DNA of 64,000 nucleotides from Gymnodinialimonas ulvae (GTDB lineage Bacteria > Pseudomonadota > Alphaproteobacteria > Rhodobacterales > Rhodobacteraceae): contig NZ_JBBIFX010000004.1 of NCBI RefSeq assembly GCF_037543845.1, positions 248,001 through 312,000 on the forward strand. The letters run 5' to 3'. The position numbers and the translations under genes are program-made. Below are positions 27,741-35,038 of this stretch, one piece after another (within the stretch, counting starts at the first letter, position 1; each line of letters begins with the position of its first letter). A model generated the notes under the pieces. The model worked only from the letters and a program-made list of their open reading frames with translations. It made no database searches and had not been told where the DNA came from.

Positions 27741-28436
27741 ATGAAAAAGGTCTATGGCTCCGCGTCCGAGGCACTCGACGGCGTCCTGTTCGACGGCATG
27801 CTGATCGCGGCGGGCGGGTTCGGTCTTTGTGGCATCCCCGAACTTCTGATCGACGGCATCGTCGCGGCCGGCACCAAGGATATCACCGTCGCCTCCAACA
27901 ACGCAGGCGTCGACGATTTCGGCTTGGGCAAGCTACTGGCCACCCGGCAGATCAAGAAGATGATGTCGTCTTACGTGGGCGAAAACGCAGAATTCATGCG
28001 GCAATACCTCTCGGGCGAGCTGGAGCTTGAGTTCAACCCGCAAGGCACGCTGGCCGAACGCATGCGCGCCGGTGGCGCGGGCATTCCGGGCTTCTACACC
28101 AAGACCGGCGTCGGCACCGTGATTGCCGACGGTAAGGAAGTGAAGGAATTCGATGGAGAGGAGTATATCCTCGAACGCGGCATCTTTGCCGACCTGTCCA
28201 TCGTCAAGGCATGGAAGGCCGACGCCACCGGCAACGCCGTGTTCCGCAAGACCGCCCGCAACTTCAACCCACCTGCGGCCATGTGCGGCAAGATCTGCAT
28301 CCTTGAGGTCGAGGAAATCGTGGAAACCGGCACGCTCGACGGCGACGCCATCCACCTGCCCGGCATCTATGTGCACCGCCTGATTCAGGGCGACCATGAG
28401 AAACGCATCGAACAACGCACAGTGAGGGCAGCATAA
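27741..28436 (+). CDS. scoA: 3-oxoacid CoA-transferase subunit A
   Basis: Alpha subunit of 231 residues of succinyl-CoA:3-ketoacid CoA-transferase, which activates acetoacetate for ketone-body or polyhydroxybutyrate use. The CoA-binding GGFGLCGIPE is at 25-34, and SNNAGVDDFGLG follows. Start ATG 27741 is downstream of CAGGGGACAG. Its stop shares a base with the scoB start. Confidence 0.95.
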   Translation: MKKVYGSASEALDGVLFDGMLIAAGGFGLCGIPELLIDGIVAAGTKDITVASNNAGVDDFGLGKLLATRQIKKMMSSYVGENAEFMRQYLSGELELEFNPQGTLAERMRAGGAGIPGFYTKTGVGTVIADGKEVKEFDGEEYILERGIFADLSIVKAWKADATGNAVFRKTARNFNPPAAMCGKICILEVEEIVETGTLDGDAIHLPGIYVHRLIQGDHEKRIEQRTVRAA

Positions 28437-29059
28437 TGTGGGATCGCAACCAGATGGCCGCCCGCGCGGCGCAGGAGCTTGAAGACGGCTGGTACGTAAA
28501 CCTCGGCATCGGCATCCCGACGCTGGTGTCCAACTACATCCCCGAGGGCATCGAAGTCACGTTGCAGTCCGAGAACGGCATGCTCGGCATGGGCCCCTTC
28601 CCGATCGAGGGCGACGAGGACGCCGACCTGATCAACGCGGGCAAGCAGACCATCACCGAACTGCCCCACACCTCTTACTTCGATAGCTCGCAAAGCTTCG
28701 GGATGATCCGCGGCGGCAAAATCGCCATGGCGATCCTGGGCGCGATGGAAGTGGCCGAAAACGGCGACCTCGCCAACTGGATGATCCCCGGCAAGCTCGT
28801 GAAGGGCATGGGCGGTGCAATGGATCTGGTCGCGGGCGTGGGCCGCGTTGTGGTCGTCATGGACCACACCAACAAGCACGGCGATTCGAAGGTGCTCAAG
28901 GAATGCACCCTGCCGCTGACCGGCAAAGGCGTGGTGGACCGCATCATCACCAACCTCGGCGTGCTGGACGTGGTCGAGGGCGGGCTGAAGATCGTCGAAA
29001 CCGCCGAGGGCGTCACTGACGACGACCTGCGCGCGGCCACCCAAGCCAAGATCGTCTAA
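28436..29059 (+). CDS. scoB: 3-oxoacid CoA-transferase subunit B
   Basis: Beta subunit of 207 residues. The catalytic glutamate is E46 in LQSENGMLGMGP, which forms the glutamyl-CoA intermediate. GIGIPTLVSNYIP is conserved. It is coupled to scoA by TAATG and followed by a hairpin in the convergent gap. Confidence 0.95.
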   Translation: MWDRNQMAARAAQELEDGWYVNLGIGIPTLVSNYIPEGIEVTLQSENGMLGMGPFPIEGDEDADLINAGKQTITELPHTSYFDSSQSFGMIRGGKIAMAILGAMEVAENGDLANWMIPGKLVKGMGGAMDLVAGVGRVVVVMDHTNKHGDSKVLKECTLPLTGKGVVDRIITNLGVLDVVEGGLKIVETAEGVTDDDLRAATQAKIV

Positions 29060-29080
29060 CCGGCCCCGTTGCAATCGCAC

Positions 29081-29106
29081 GACGGGCGGGACCATCCGCG
29101 CCCGTC
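29081..29106. terminator. Hairpin between convergent scoB and transglycosylase
   Basis: GACGGGCG at 29081-29088 pairs with CGCCCGTC at 29099-29106 across a 10-base loop. There is no U-run on either side, so factor-independent termination is uncertain. Confidence 0.4.
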
Positions 29107-29136
29107 ACGCAGCACCCAACGCGGCTACGGCCCCTC

Positions 29137-29982
29137 TCAATCCATGATCTGGAACACGCAGCCGTCCGACACCAGCTCGGGCGCCGTGATGCACAGGCTC
29201 CGCGCGATGCCCCATGCCGCAAGCACGCGCGGGACATAGGTGCGGGTTTCCTCGTAATTCGGCACCCCGCCCGAGCGCGTCACCGCCCCCTCGCCCGCAT
29301 TATACGCGGCGAGCACGAGGATCGGGTCGCGGTCGAACTCTTCCATCAACCAATCCAGATACGCGATCCCGCCCGCGATGTTCTGCGCGGTGTCAAAGGA
29401 ATCCTCCACACCGAACCGCTCGGCGGTTGCCGGGATCAACTGCATCAAGCCCTGCGCGCCCGCACCGCTTTCGGCGTCCGACCGGCCCGCGCTTTCCGCC
29501 GCGATCACCGCCAGCGCAAATGCGGGCGAGACCTGCGTGCCGATACTCGCCGCCAGGATCTCGCGCCCGTGTTCGCGCGCGATCCGGCTGACCGTGTCGA
29601 GCCGTGGCGCGCCCAGGTTCGCCGCCTCCTCGGCACTGGCCAGATGATCCTGCGCGGCCCAGAAGCGGGTCGGGTCCGCCGGAAGCGACGCCGGGATGGT
29701 GGCCCAGAACCAATCCGTTGCCCCCCCGCGCGCCTCCTCAGCCGGGGCCACCGGGGCAAGCGGCTCGGCCGCTCCGTCCTCGACCTGCGCCGCCGCTTCG
29801 GGGCGCGCGGCCGCGATCTCGGCCTGCCGGGCGATGTCTTCTTCGGTGACTTGGATCGTGATGCGCGGCGCGGTGGACCCCGCCTCCGGCGCGCTCAAAA
29901 ACCGAATTCCGCCTTCTTGCGCCGCGCCCATTACGGGCCAGCAGGCCGCACATGCGACCCATGCCACAGCAAATCTGATCAT
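29137..29982 (-). CDS. Secreted lytic transglycosylase (SLT domain)
   Basis: Periplasmic muramidase of 281 residues. A signal peptide (about 1-21, ending GAAQ) and an Ala/Glu/Pro-rich linker precede the SLT domain (about 140-260), with catalytic E163 in IAAESAGRSDA, GLMQLIPATAERF at 178-190 and AAYNAGEGAV. It lies just upstream of, and divergent from, the Tad pilus genes, where a dedicated wall-opening enzyme would make sense. That link is inference. Confidence 0.88.
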   Translation of the reverse strand: MIRFAVAWVACAACWPVMGAAQEGGIRFLSAPEAGSTAPRITIQVTEEDIARQAEIAAARPEAAAQVEDGAAEPLAPVAPAEEARGGATDWFWATIPASLPADPTRFWAAQDHLASAEEAANLGAPRLDTVSRIAREHGREILAASIGTQVSPAFALAVIAAESAGRSDAESGAGAQGLMQLIPATAERFGVEDSFDTAQNIAGGIAYLDWLMEEFDRDPILVLAAYNAGEGAVTRSGGVPNYEETRTYVPRVLAAWGIARSLCITAPELVSDGCVFQIMD

Positions 29983-30249
29983 GAAACACCTGTAATCACT
30001 GCACTTATTCGACGCTCGGACGGGTCTGCGCCCCTCTCGACATTCGAAATCGTGTTAACCATGCCTGCCCATTTGACACGAAACAACCCTCTAGACTTCC
30101 CAAAGATAACCCTGCCACGCCCAATTCGCGCCGCGATTGCCCGCGATACCTGTTCTTGTCACAGGGACAACCCGGGGCTCCCGCCCCTGCCCCGTACATT
30201 GAACCTGAAACTGAACCTGAACCGAATACTTTTTGTCTTACTGGAGTAC

Positions 30250-30464
30250 CTGACAATGAAAGCCATGATCCAAAACTTCGCATCCAACGAATCCGGCGCC
30301 GTGACGGTTGACTGGGTTGTTCTGACCGCTGCCCTCGTGGGCCTGGGCCTGGCCGTGATGGCCGTTGTGTCCTCGGGCGTTGAGAACCTCTCGACCGACA
30401 TCCGCAACGAGCTGGCCAACGCGCAGCCGAACGCGGACCCCTTCGTCGGCAACACCGACGTGAC
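30250..30464. repeat. Exact direct repeat covering flp1 (pairs with 30774-30988)
   Basis: These 215 bases, from just before the ATG to nine codons before the end, are identical to 30774-30988. The upstream 120 bases are only partly similar and the last codons differ, so the block looks homogenised rather than merely copied. Confidence 0.9.
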
Positions 30465-30492
30465 GTCGGGCAACGACGTCGCTCTGGACTAA
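30256..30492 (+). CDS. flp: Flp-family type IVb pilin, copy 1
   Basis: Prepilin of 78 residues for the Tad pilus. The leader MKAMIQNFASNESG should be cut after G14 by the CpaA peptidase. The mature protein starts AVTVDWVVLTAALVGLGLA, one long hydrophobic helix. Position +5 is aspartate instead of the usual glutamate and +6 is tryptophan. The C-terminus ends VALD like the other two pilins. A strong terminator follows, so it may be a single-gene transcript. Confidence 0.92.
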   Translation: MKAMIQNFASNESGAVTVDWVVLTAALVGLGLAVMAVVSSGVENLSTDIRNELANAQPNADPFVGNTDVTSGNDVALD

Positions 30493-30523
30493 GTCCGGTC
30501 ACACCGACCGTAACGCATGACTT

Positions 30524-30556
30524 GGGCCGTCCGTTTGGGCGGCCCTTGTTGTTTCT
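30524..30556 (+). terminator. Terminator after flp1
   Basis: GGGCCGTCC-GTTT-GGGCGGCCC (30524-30545, one G-T pair) is followed by TTGTTGTTTCT. Confidence 0.8.
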
Positions 30557-30773
30557 AGATCCTGCAATCCGCGGCCCGTCGCGCAGGATTGTTCACGAAC
30601 ACCCGCGCACGTGCCCAAAACCGGCCCGTAGATTTCTCATAAAGATCGCCGCTTCGTCCAATTCATGCCGCGATTGGCCGCGATACCTCTCCTCGTCAAA
30701 GGGAGACCCCCGGGGCTCACCCCCTAAAGTCCCGGACACTTGAACTTGAATTAAACGCTGTCAAATGGAGTAT

Positions 30774-30988
30774 CTGACAATGAAAGCCATGATCCAAAAC
30801 TTCGCATCCAACGAATCCGGCGCCGTGACGGTTGACTGGGTTGTTCTGACCGCTGCCCTCGTGGGCCTGGGCCTGGCCGTGATGGCCGTTGTGTCCTCGG
30901 GCGTTGAGAACCTCTCGACCGACATCCGCAACGAGCTGGCCAACGCGCAGCCGAACGCGGACCCCTTCGTCGGCAACACCGACGTGAC
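30774..30988. repeat. Exact direct repeat covering flp2 (pairs with 30250-30464)
   Basis: Second copy of the 215-base identical block, 524 bases downstream of the first and in the same orientation. Confidence 0.9.
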
Positions 30989-31016
30989 CTCCGGCTCGGA
31001 CGTCGCGCTCGACTGA
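30780..31016 (+). CDS. flp: Flp-family type IVb pilin, copy 2
   Basis: Protein of 78 residues that differs from copy 1 only by serine for asparagine near the end (TSGSDVALD). It has the same leader, cleavage site and D/W at +5/+6. It has its own upstream region, which keeps traces of the copy 1 leader (GCCGCGATTG...CGATACCT) but has diverged, and its own terminator. Copy-specific control may therefore exist while the proteins remain interchangeable. Confidence 0.92.
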   Translation: MKAMIQNFASNESGAVTVDWVVLTAALVGLGLAVMAVVSSGVENLSTDIRNELANAQPNADPFVGNTDVTSGSDVALD

Positions 31017-31047
31017 TCGCACACGATCATTCAGGCCTGGCCTGGCG

Positions 31048-31080
31048 ACAAGCCGTCCTTCGGGGCGGCTTGTTTCGTTT
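31048..31080 (+). terminator. Terminator after flp2
   Basis: CAAGCCGTCC-TTC-GGGGCGGCTTG (31049-31072) is followed by TTTCGTTT. Confidence 0.85.
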
Positions 31081-31242
31081 CGGCATCCCTCGAATGGGGT
31101 CCGAAAACCTTGCACAGGCACCGCACAGACACATACGGACCTTAATTTCGCTCCATCACCCCGTCACGAATGCTTCTGCGCCCCTCCGTTCGGAGTGTTG
31201 CACTTGAACATGCCCAACCGGGCACCGAAACGGAGCAAACCC

Positions 31243-31482
31243 ATGTTCGCAAAGAGTACCAAGCGTTTCCTGTCCGATGAATCGGGCGCCATCACCGTCG
31301 ATTGGGTCGTCCTGACCGCCGGCGTTGTTGGCCTCGCCCTCGCAGCCATCGTCGTGATTTCCAGCGGGGCCGAAAACAGTTCGACCGACATCACCAACAG
31401 CCTTGCGAACACGGTCCCTGCATCCAGCCCGTTCGACGACAACCAAGGCGTTGCGTCCGCCTCGGATGTTGCGCTGGATTGA
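31243..31482 (+). CDS. flp: Flp-family type IVb pilin, divergent third copy
   Basis: Prepilin of 79 residues with leader MFAKSTKRFLSDESG, cut after G15. The mature start AITVDWVVLTAGVVGLALA again has D at +5 and W at +6. The soluble tail differs from copies 1 and 2 (NTVPASSPFDDNQGVASASDVALD) but keeps the VALD end. The start at ATG 31243 gives a leader of normal length; an in-frame ATG at 31195 would add 16 unlikely residues. Confidence 0.9.
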   Translation: MFAKSTKRFLSDESGAITVDWVVLTAGVVGLALAAIVVISSGAENSSTDITNSLANTVPASSPFDDNQGVASASDVALD

Positions 31483-31487
31483 TCGTC

Positions 31488-31513
31488 TGCGAACGACGAA
31501 ATCGGCGTTCGCA
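31488..31513. terminator. Hairpin after flp3, without U-run
   Basis: TGCGAACG (31488-31495) pairs perfectly with CGTTCGCA (31506-31513). The lack of a T-run suggests an attenuator or a 3'-end stabiliser that lets some transcripts continue into cpaB. Confidence 0.5.
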
Positions 31514-31651
31514 CCGGGGAATTTGAGGTGAAAGGCCACCGTGATTCCGCCACCCCAACACGATTTCGCCCCGATTCCCTGCAACAAAGAGCGCCAGTAA
31601 CAATGTTTGTCTCCGCCCAGACGGAGAAAGATCAAATCACGAGGTGGGCTT

Positions 31652-32479
31652 ATGCGTATCGTTTTCATTCTGGTTCTGGCGGTCGGTGTCGGCCTTGCCG
31701 GCTTTGCGGTGTCTGTCGCCAAGGACCGTTTCGACCAATATCAGGCCGCTCTGGCCGAACAGCAGGACGCGATCCTGCCGACGACCGAGATTGTCGTCGT
31801 CACCCGGCAGCTGGCCTATGGCGAGCAATTGACTGCGGAAGATGTCCAACTGGTCCGATGGCCGGCTGAGTTCGTCCCGTTCGGCTCCTTCGCCTCTATC
31901 GAAGAGCTGTTCCCCGAAAATGAAGACGGCGCCAGCCGCACCGTGATCCGCGTGATGGAACAGCACGAGCCCATCCTTCTGACCAAGATCACCGCCCCGG
32001 GCGAAGACGCGGGCGTCGCCTCGCGGCTGGACGAAGGGATGCGCGCCATCTCGCTCAGCGTGAACGTCAACTCCGGCGTCTCCGGCTTCCTGCGGCCCGG
32101 TGACCGGGTCGACGTCTACTGGACCGGACAGGGGCGCGGCGGCGAAGGCGTGACCCGCCTGATCCGGACCAATGTGCAGATCATCGCAATCGACCAGATC
32201 GCCGACGAACAGCGCAACAGCCCGACCATCGCACGCACCATCACGGTCACCGCCCGTCCCCAGGACGTCGCGGCCCTGACCCAGGCGCAATCGACCGGGA
32301 CCCTGACCCTGGCCCTCGTTGGCGTCGGCGACGACAGCGACAGCGGCACTGTCGAAGTGTCGACCTCCGCCCTGCTCGGTGACATCGAAGAAGTCGCCCA
32401 GGAAGGCCCCGAGGTCTGCACCGTTCGCCGCCGCGTCGGCAACCAGGTGGTCGTCGAGCAGGTCACCTGCGTGAACTGA
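31652..32479 (+). CDS. cpaB: Tad pilus assembly protein CpaB/RcpC
   Basis: Periplasmic pilus assembly factor of 275 residues. An N-terminal hydrophobic anchor (MRIVFILVLAVGVGLAGFAV) is followed by a SAF-like domain (TEIVVVTRQLAYGEQLTAEDV), then an RcpC/CpaB domain with GFLRPGDRVDVYWTG. The start at 31652 follows GAGGTGG. It is the first gene of the secretion part of the locus and is closed by a strong terminator before cpaC. Confidence 0.93.
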   Translation: MRIVFILVLAVGVGLAGFAVSVAKDRFDQYQAALAEQQDAILPTTEIVVVTRQLAYGEQLTAEDVQLVRWPAEFVPFGSFASIEELFPENEDGASRTVIRVMEQHEPILLTKITAPGEDAGVASRLDEGMRAISLSVNVNSGVSGFLRPGDRVDVYWTGQGRGGEGVTRLIRTNVQIIAIDQIADEQRNSPTIARTITVTARPQDVAALTQAQSTGTLTLALVGVGDDSDSGTVEVSTSALLGDIEEVAQEGPEVCTVRRRVGNQVVVEQVTCVN

Positions 32480-32488
32480 TCCACAGAT

Positions 32489-32547
32489 TTATCCACAGAT
32501 TCCAAAGGGCGTTCCTGCCAAGCAGGGGCGCCCTTTCTTGTGGATAA
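32489..32547. promoter_or_regulatory. Convergent pair of perfect DnaA boxes
   Basis: TTATCCACA at 32489-32497 and its inverse TGTGGATAA at 32539-32547 flank the cpaB terminator. A relaxed copy, TGATCCACA, precedes them at 32478-32486. The plain sequence match to the consensus is exact. The function (regulation of cpaC, DnaA titration) is inference. Confidence 0.65.
32504..32538 (+). terminator. Terminator after cpaB
   Basis: AAAGGGCG (32504-32511) pairs with CGCCCTTT (32529-32536), with an inner CCTGC/GCAGG stem, then CTT. It isolates the flp-cpaB transcript from cpaC. Confidence 0.85.
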
Positions 32548-32587
32548 AATCCAAACCGTTGTCGATTTGGCACATTAACATACTTCT

Positions 32588-32606
32588 GCAATACCGTGAT
32601 TATTGC
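32588..32606. promoter_or_regulatory. Dyad in the cpaC upstream region
   Basis: GCAATA-N7-TATTGC lies in an AT-rich stretch about 85 bases before the cpaC start. It is a candidate operator in what must be the cpaC promoter region, because a terminator lies just upstream. Confidence 0.4.
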
Positions 32607-32690
32607 GTAAAAAACGGTTTTGGGGCATGGTGCTTGAAAGGGTGAATAAAAATATTGCCCATCAACAGTGACATAGAGGCAGGTCACATC

Positions 32691-34085
32691 ATGAGCATAA
32701 CAGGTTTTCTGCGTGCATGCCTTCTCGGCTGCGCCACACTTCTTATCCAACCGGGCCTGACGGCCGAGGCGCAGGGACTGCGCGTCGTCGAAGGGGAAAG
32801 CACCGGCACCTTGCGGGTTCCGATGAACCGCGCGGTGATCGTCGAAAGCGAAATGCTGTTCGCCGAGCTTTCGGTGGCCAACCCGGCCATCGCCGATATC
32901 GCAACCCTCTCGGAACGGTCGATCTACGTTCTGGGCCGCGCCCCGGGCCGGACCAGCATGACCCTTCTGGGCCCCGACGGCTCGCTCATCGCGAATGTCG
33001 AGGTGCAGGTTGTCCCCGACGTCGCGGAATTGCGCGAACGCCTGCGGGAGATCTTGCCCAACGAGCCCGTCGAAGTGCGCACCGCCAATGATGGCATCGT
33101 ACTCTCCGGCACCGTCGGCTCGGCCCAGGCCATCGACCGCGCCATGGAACTCGCAACCCGCTACGGCAGCGTCTCCAACCTGATGATGGTCGGCGGACAG
33201 CAGCAGGTCATGTTGCAGGTCCGTTTTGCCGAAATGCAGCGCTCCGTGCGCCAGGAACTGTCCTCGTCGATTGGTGTCGGCGCGGAAACCGGCAACTTCG
33301 GCGCGACGTTCGGCTCGAACAACCTGCCCCAGGGCATCCCAAACGCCACCGGCGACAACGTCGGCGCGCTGGCCAACCGCAACGGTGCGCTTGGCCTCGC
33401 CTTCTCGGCGGGCGGCCTGCAATTGGCGGTTCTGATCGAAGCACTCGAAGCCAACGGCATGGTCCGCACCCTTGCGGAACCCAACCTCACTGCGCTCAGT
33501 GGCCAAACCGCCGAATTCCTGGCGGGTGGTGAATTCCCGGTGCCAACGGAATCCGAATCCGGCGGCGTTACCGTGGAATTCAAGCCCTTCGGCGTGCAGC
33601 TTGAGTTCACGCCGACTGTCATCGACAGCGATATCATCAACCTCGAACTCGAAGCCGTGATCTCTTCGATCGGCGAGGTTCTTGCAGGCTCCACCGCCCC
33701 GGCGCTCAGCACACGCTCCGCCGCCACAACGGTCGAGATGCGCGATGGCGACAGCTTCGCAATCGCGGGCCTGCTGCAGGATGATTTCCGCAATTCCGTC
33801 GGGCAGGTGCCATGGCTTGGTGATCTGCCGGTGCTCGGGACCCTGTTCCGCTCCTCCAGCTACCAGCGTTCGCAATCGGAGCTGGTGATCATCGTGACGG
33901 CCCATCTGGTCAGCCCGGTGCGCGGCGACGCTTTGTCGTTGCCCACGGATCGCGTGCGCATCCCGACGGAGCAGGAACTATTCTTCTTGGGCGAGGTCAC
34001 CGGCCGCGCCCCCGCCGCCGGCACCGCCGCTGGCGAAGTAGCGCAACAGGATTTCTCGGGATCCTACGGCTACGTCCTGGATTGA
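32691..34085 (+). CDS. cpaC: Tad pilus outer-membrane secretin CpaC/RcpA
   Basis: Secretin of 464 residues that forms the outer-membrane pilus channel. A signal peptide (about 1-27, MSITGFLRACLLGC...AEAQ) is followed by an N-terminal pilus/N0-like domain (LRVVEGESTGTLRVPMNRAVIVES), a BON-like region (RLREILPNEPVEVRTANDGIVLSGTV), and the secretin C-terminal domain with the VPWLGDLPVLGTLFRSS motif. The ATG at 32691 is chosen over an in-frame TTG at 32655 because the signal peptide then starts correctly. Confidence 0.94.
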   Translation: MSITGFLRACLLGCATLLIQPGLTAEAQGLRVVEGESTGTLRVPMNRAVIVESEMLFAELSVANPAIADIATLSERSIYVLGRAPGRTSMTLLGPDGSLIANVEVQVVPDVAELRERLREILPNEPVEVRTANDGIVLSGTVGSAQAIDRAMELATRYGSVSNLMMVGGQQQVMLQVRFAEMQRSVRQELSSSIGVGAETGNFGATFGSNNLPQGIPNATGDNVGALANRNGALGLAFSAGGLQLAVLIEALEANGMVRTLAEPNLTALSGQTAEFLAGGEFPVPTESESGGVTVEFKPFGVQLEFTPTVIDSDIINLELEAVISSIGEVLAGSTAPALSTRSAATTVEMRDGDSFAIAGLLQDDFRNSVGQVPWLGDLPVLGTLFRSSSYQRSQSELVIIVTAHLVSPVRGDALSLPTDRVRIPTEQELFFLGEVTGRAPAAGTAAGEVAQQDFSGSYGYVLD

Positions 34086-34095
34086 GGAGGCGACC

Positions 34096-34746
34096 ATGAC
34101 CAACAAACTTCCCTCACGGCGTCTCGTCCTTGCGACGATGGGCTCAACCCTCGCGCTCTCGGCTTGTGGCCAATTTGCCATCGAAACCGGACGCCCGCTC
34201 GGGTCCGAAATCGACGAAGGCAACTTCGGGGAACCGACGCGCATCAACCGCGGTTTGCACAACGGCGACATCAACTACGCCGCCGTTCTGGGCGAGCGCT
34301 TCGCCAATGAAGTGCCGACCACCATCAACTTCGCCTTCAATTCGGCGGAGCTGGACGCAAGTGCGCGGGCGATCCTGATGCAACAGGCGGATTTCATCCG
34401 GAACTTCCCCGAAGCACGCTTCTCGGTCTTCGGTCACACCGATGCCGTCGGCAGCCGCGGCTACAACCACCGCCTCGGCCTGCGCCGGGCACGCGCGGCG
34501 GTGAACTTCTTGGTTCATCAGGGCATCTCACGTCATCGTCTGGCCGCCCTCGTATCGCTGGGTGAAACGCAGCCGATCGTGCCCACCGAAATGGAAGAGC
34601 GTCGCAATCGCCGCACCGTGACGGAAGTGTCGGGCTTCGTGGAGAACAGCGACCTTGTCTTGGATGGTCGTTACGCAGAGATCGTCTACCGCTCTTATCG
34701 TGGCGGCAGCGGTGGGGGTGGTGGCGAAAGCGCCAGCGCCGAGTAA
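34096..34746 (+). CDS. OmpA-domain lipoprotein of the Tad locus
   Basis: Protein of 216 residues with a lipoprotein signal (LALSAC, C24) and an OmpA-like peptidoglycan-binding domain (about 70-180) containing FGHTDAVGSRGYNHRLGLRRARAAVNFL. It occupies the place of RcpB/CpaD, which is absent here, and may anchor the secretin to the wall. That role is inferred from context. It has GGAGG 7 bases before the ATG, starts 10 bases after cpaC and is followed by a terminator. Confidence 0.88.
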   Translation: MTNKLPSRRLVLATMGSTLALSACGQFAIETGRPLGSEIDEGNFGEPTRINRGLHNGDINYAAVLGERFANEVPTTINFAFNSAELDASARAILMQQADFIRNFPEARFSVFGHTDAVGSRGYNHRLGLRRARAAVNFLVHQGISRHRLAALVSLGETQPIVPTEMEERRNRRTVTEVSGFVENSDLVLDGRYAEIVYRSYRGGSGGGGGESASAE

Positions 34747-34775
34747 CGCTTAACGATCAATAAAGTCAGTATGTT

Positions 34776-34808
34776 AAACCGCGTCGGGGCCTCTCCGGCG
34801 CGGTTTTT
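34776..34808 (+). terminator. Terminator after the OmpA-like gene
   Basis: AAACCGCG (34776-34783) pairs with CGCGGTTT (34799-34806) and runs into TTTTT. It ends the cpaC-ompA transcript. cpaE then needs its own promoter in 34809-35038. Confidence 0.9.
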
Positions 34809-35038
34809 CGTTTGGCGACAAACCACTGCGATGTCCTCGAATTGTATACGTAATCCCTTTTTTGTGTCCCATTCTCGCCGTTTTTTTCCAGCACCTTCAT
34901 CTTTGGGAAGGACCGAAGTGGCATGAGTCGTTTCGGCACCGAAATGGGTCCATGGATCGACTGATCGAGCAGAGCGGTCGTCCCATGCGAATTCGAGAGT
35001 ATGACCCGGGGAACCTCGGGCAGATTGGGATTTGAGGA

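Noticed and set aside
32568..32573. Sigma-54 -24 element TGGCAC upstream of cpaC
   Set aside because: There is no TTGC -12 element at the required spacing.
32478..32690. Chromosomal replication origin
   Set aside because: Only two perfect DnaA boxes and one relaxed box occur, next to pilus genes and a terminator, without the usual origin neighbours. Regulation or titration is a simpler reading.
34750..34765. CtrA-like TTAA-N7-TAAA site
   Set aside because: It has one mismatch and lies between the OmpA-like stop and its terminator, so it cannot act as a promoter element for cpaE in the usual position.
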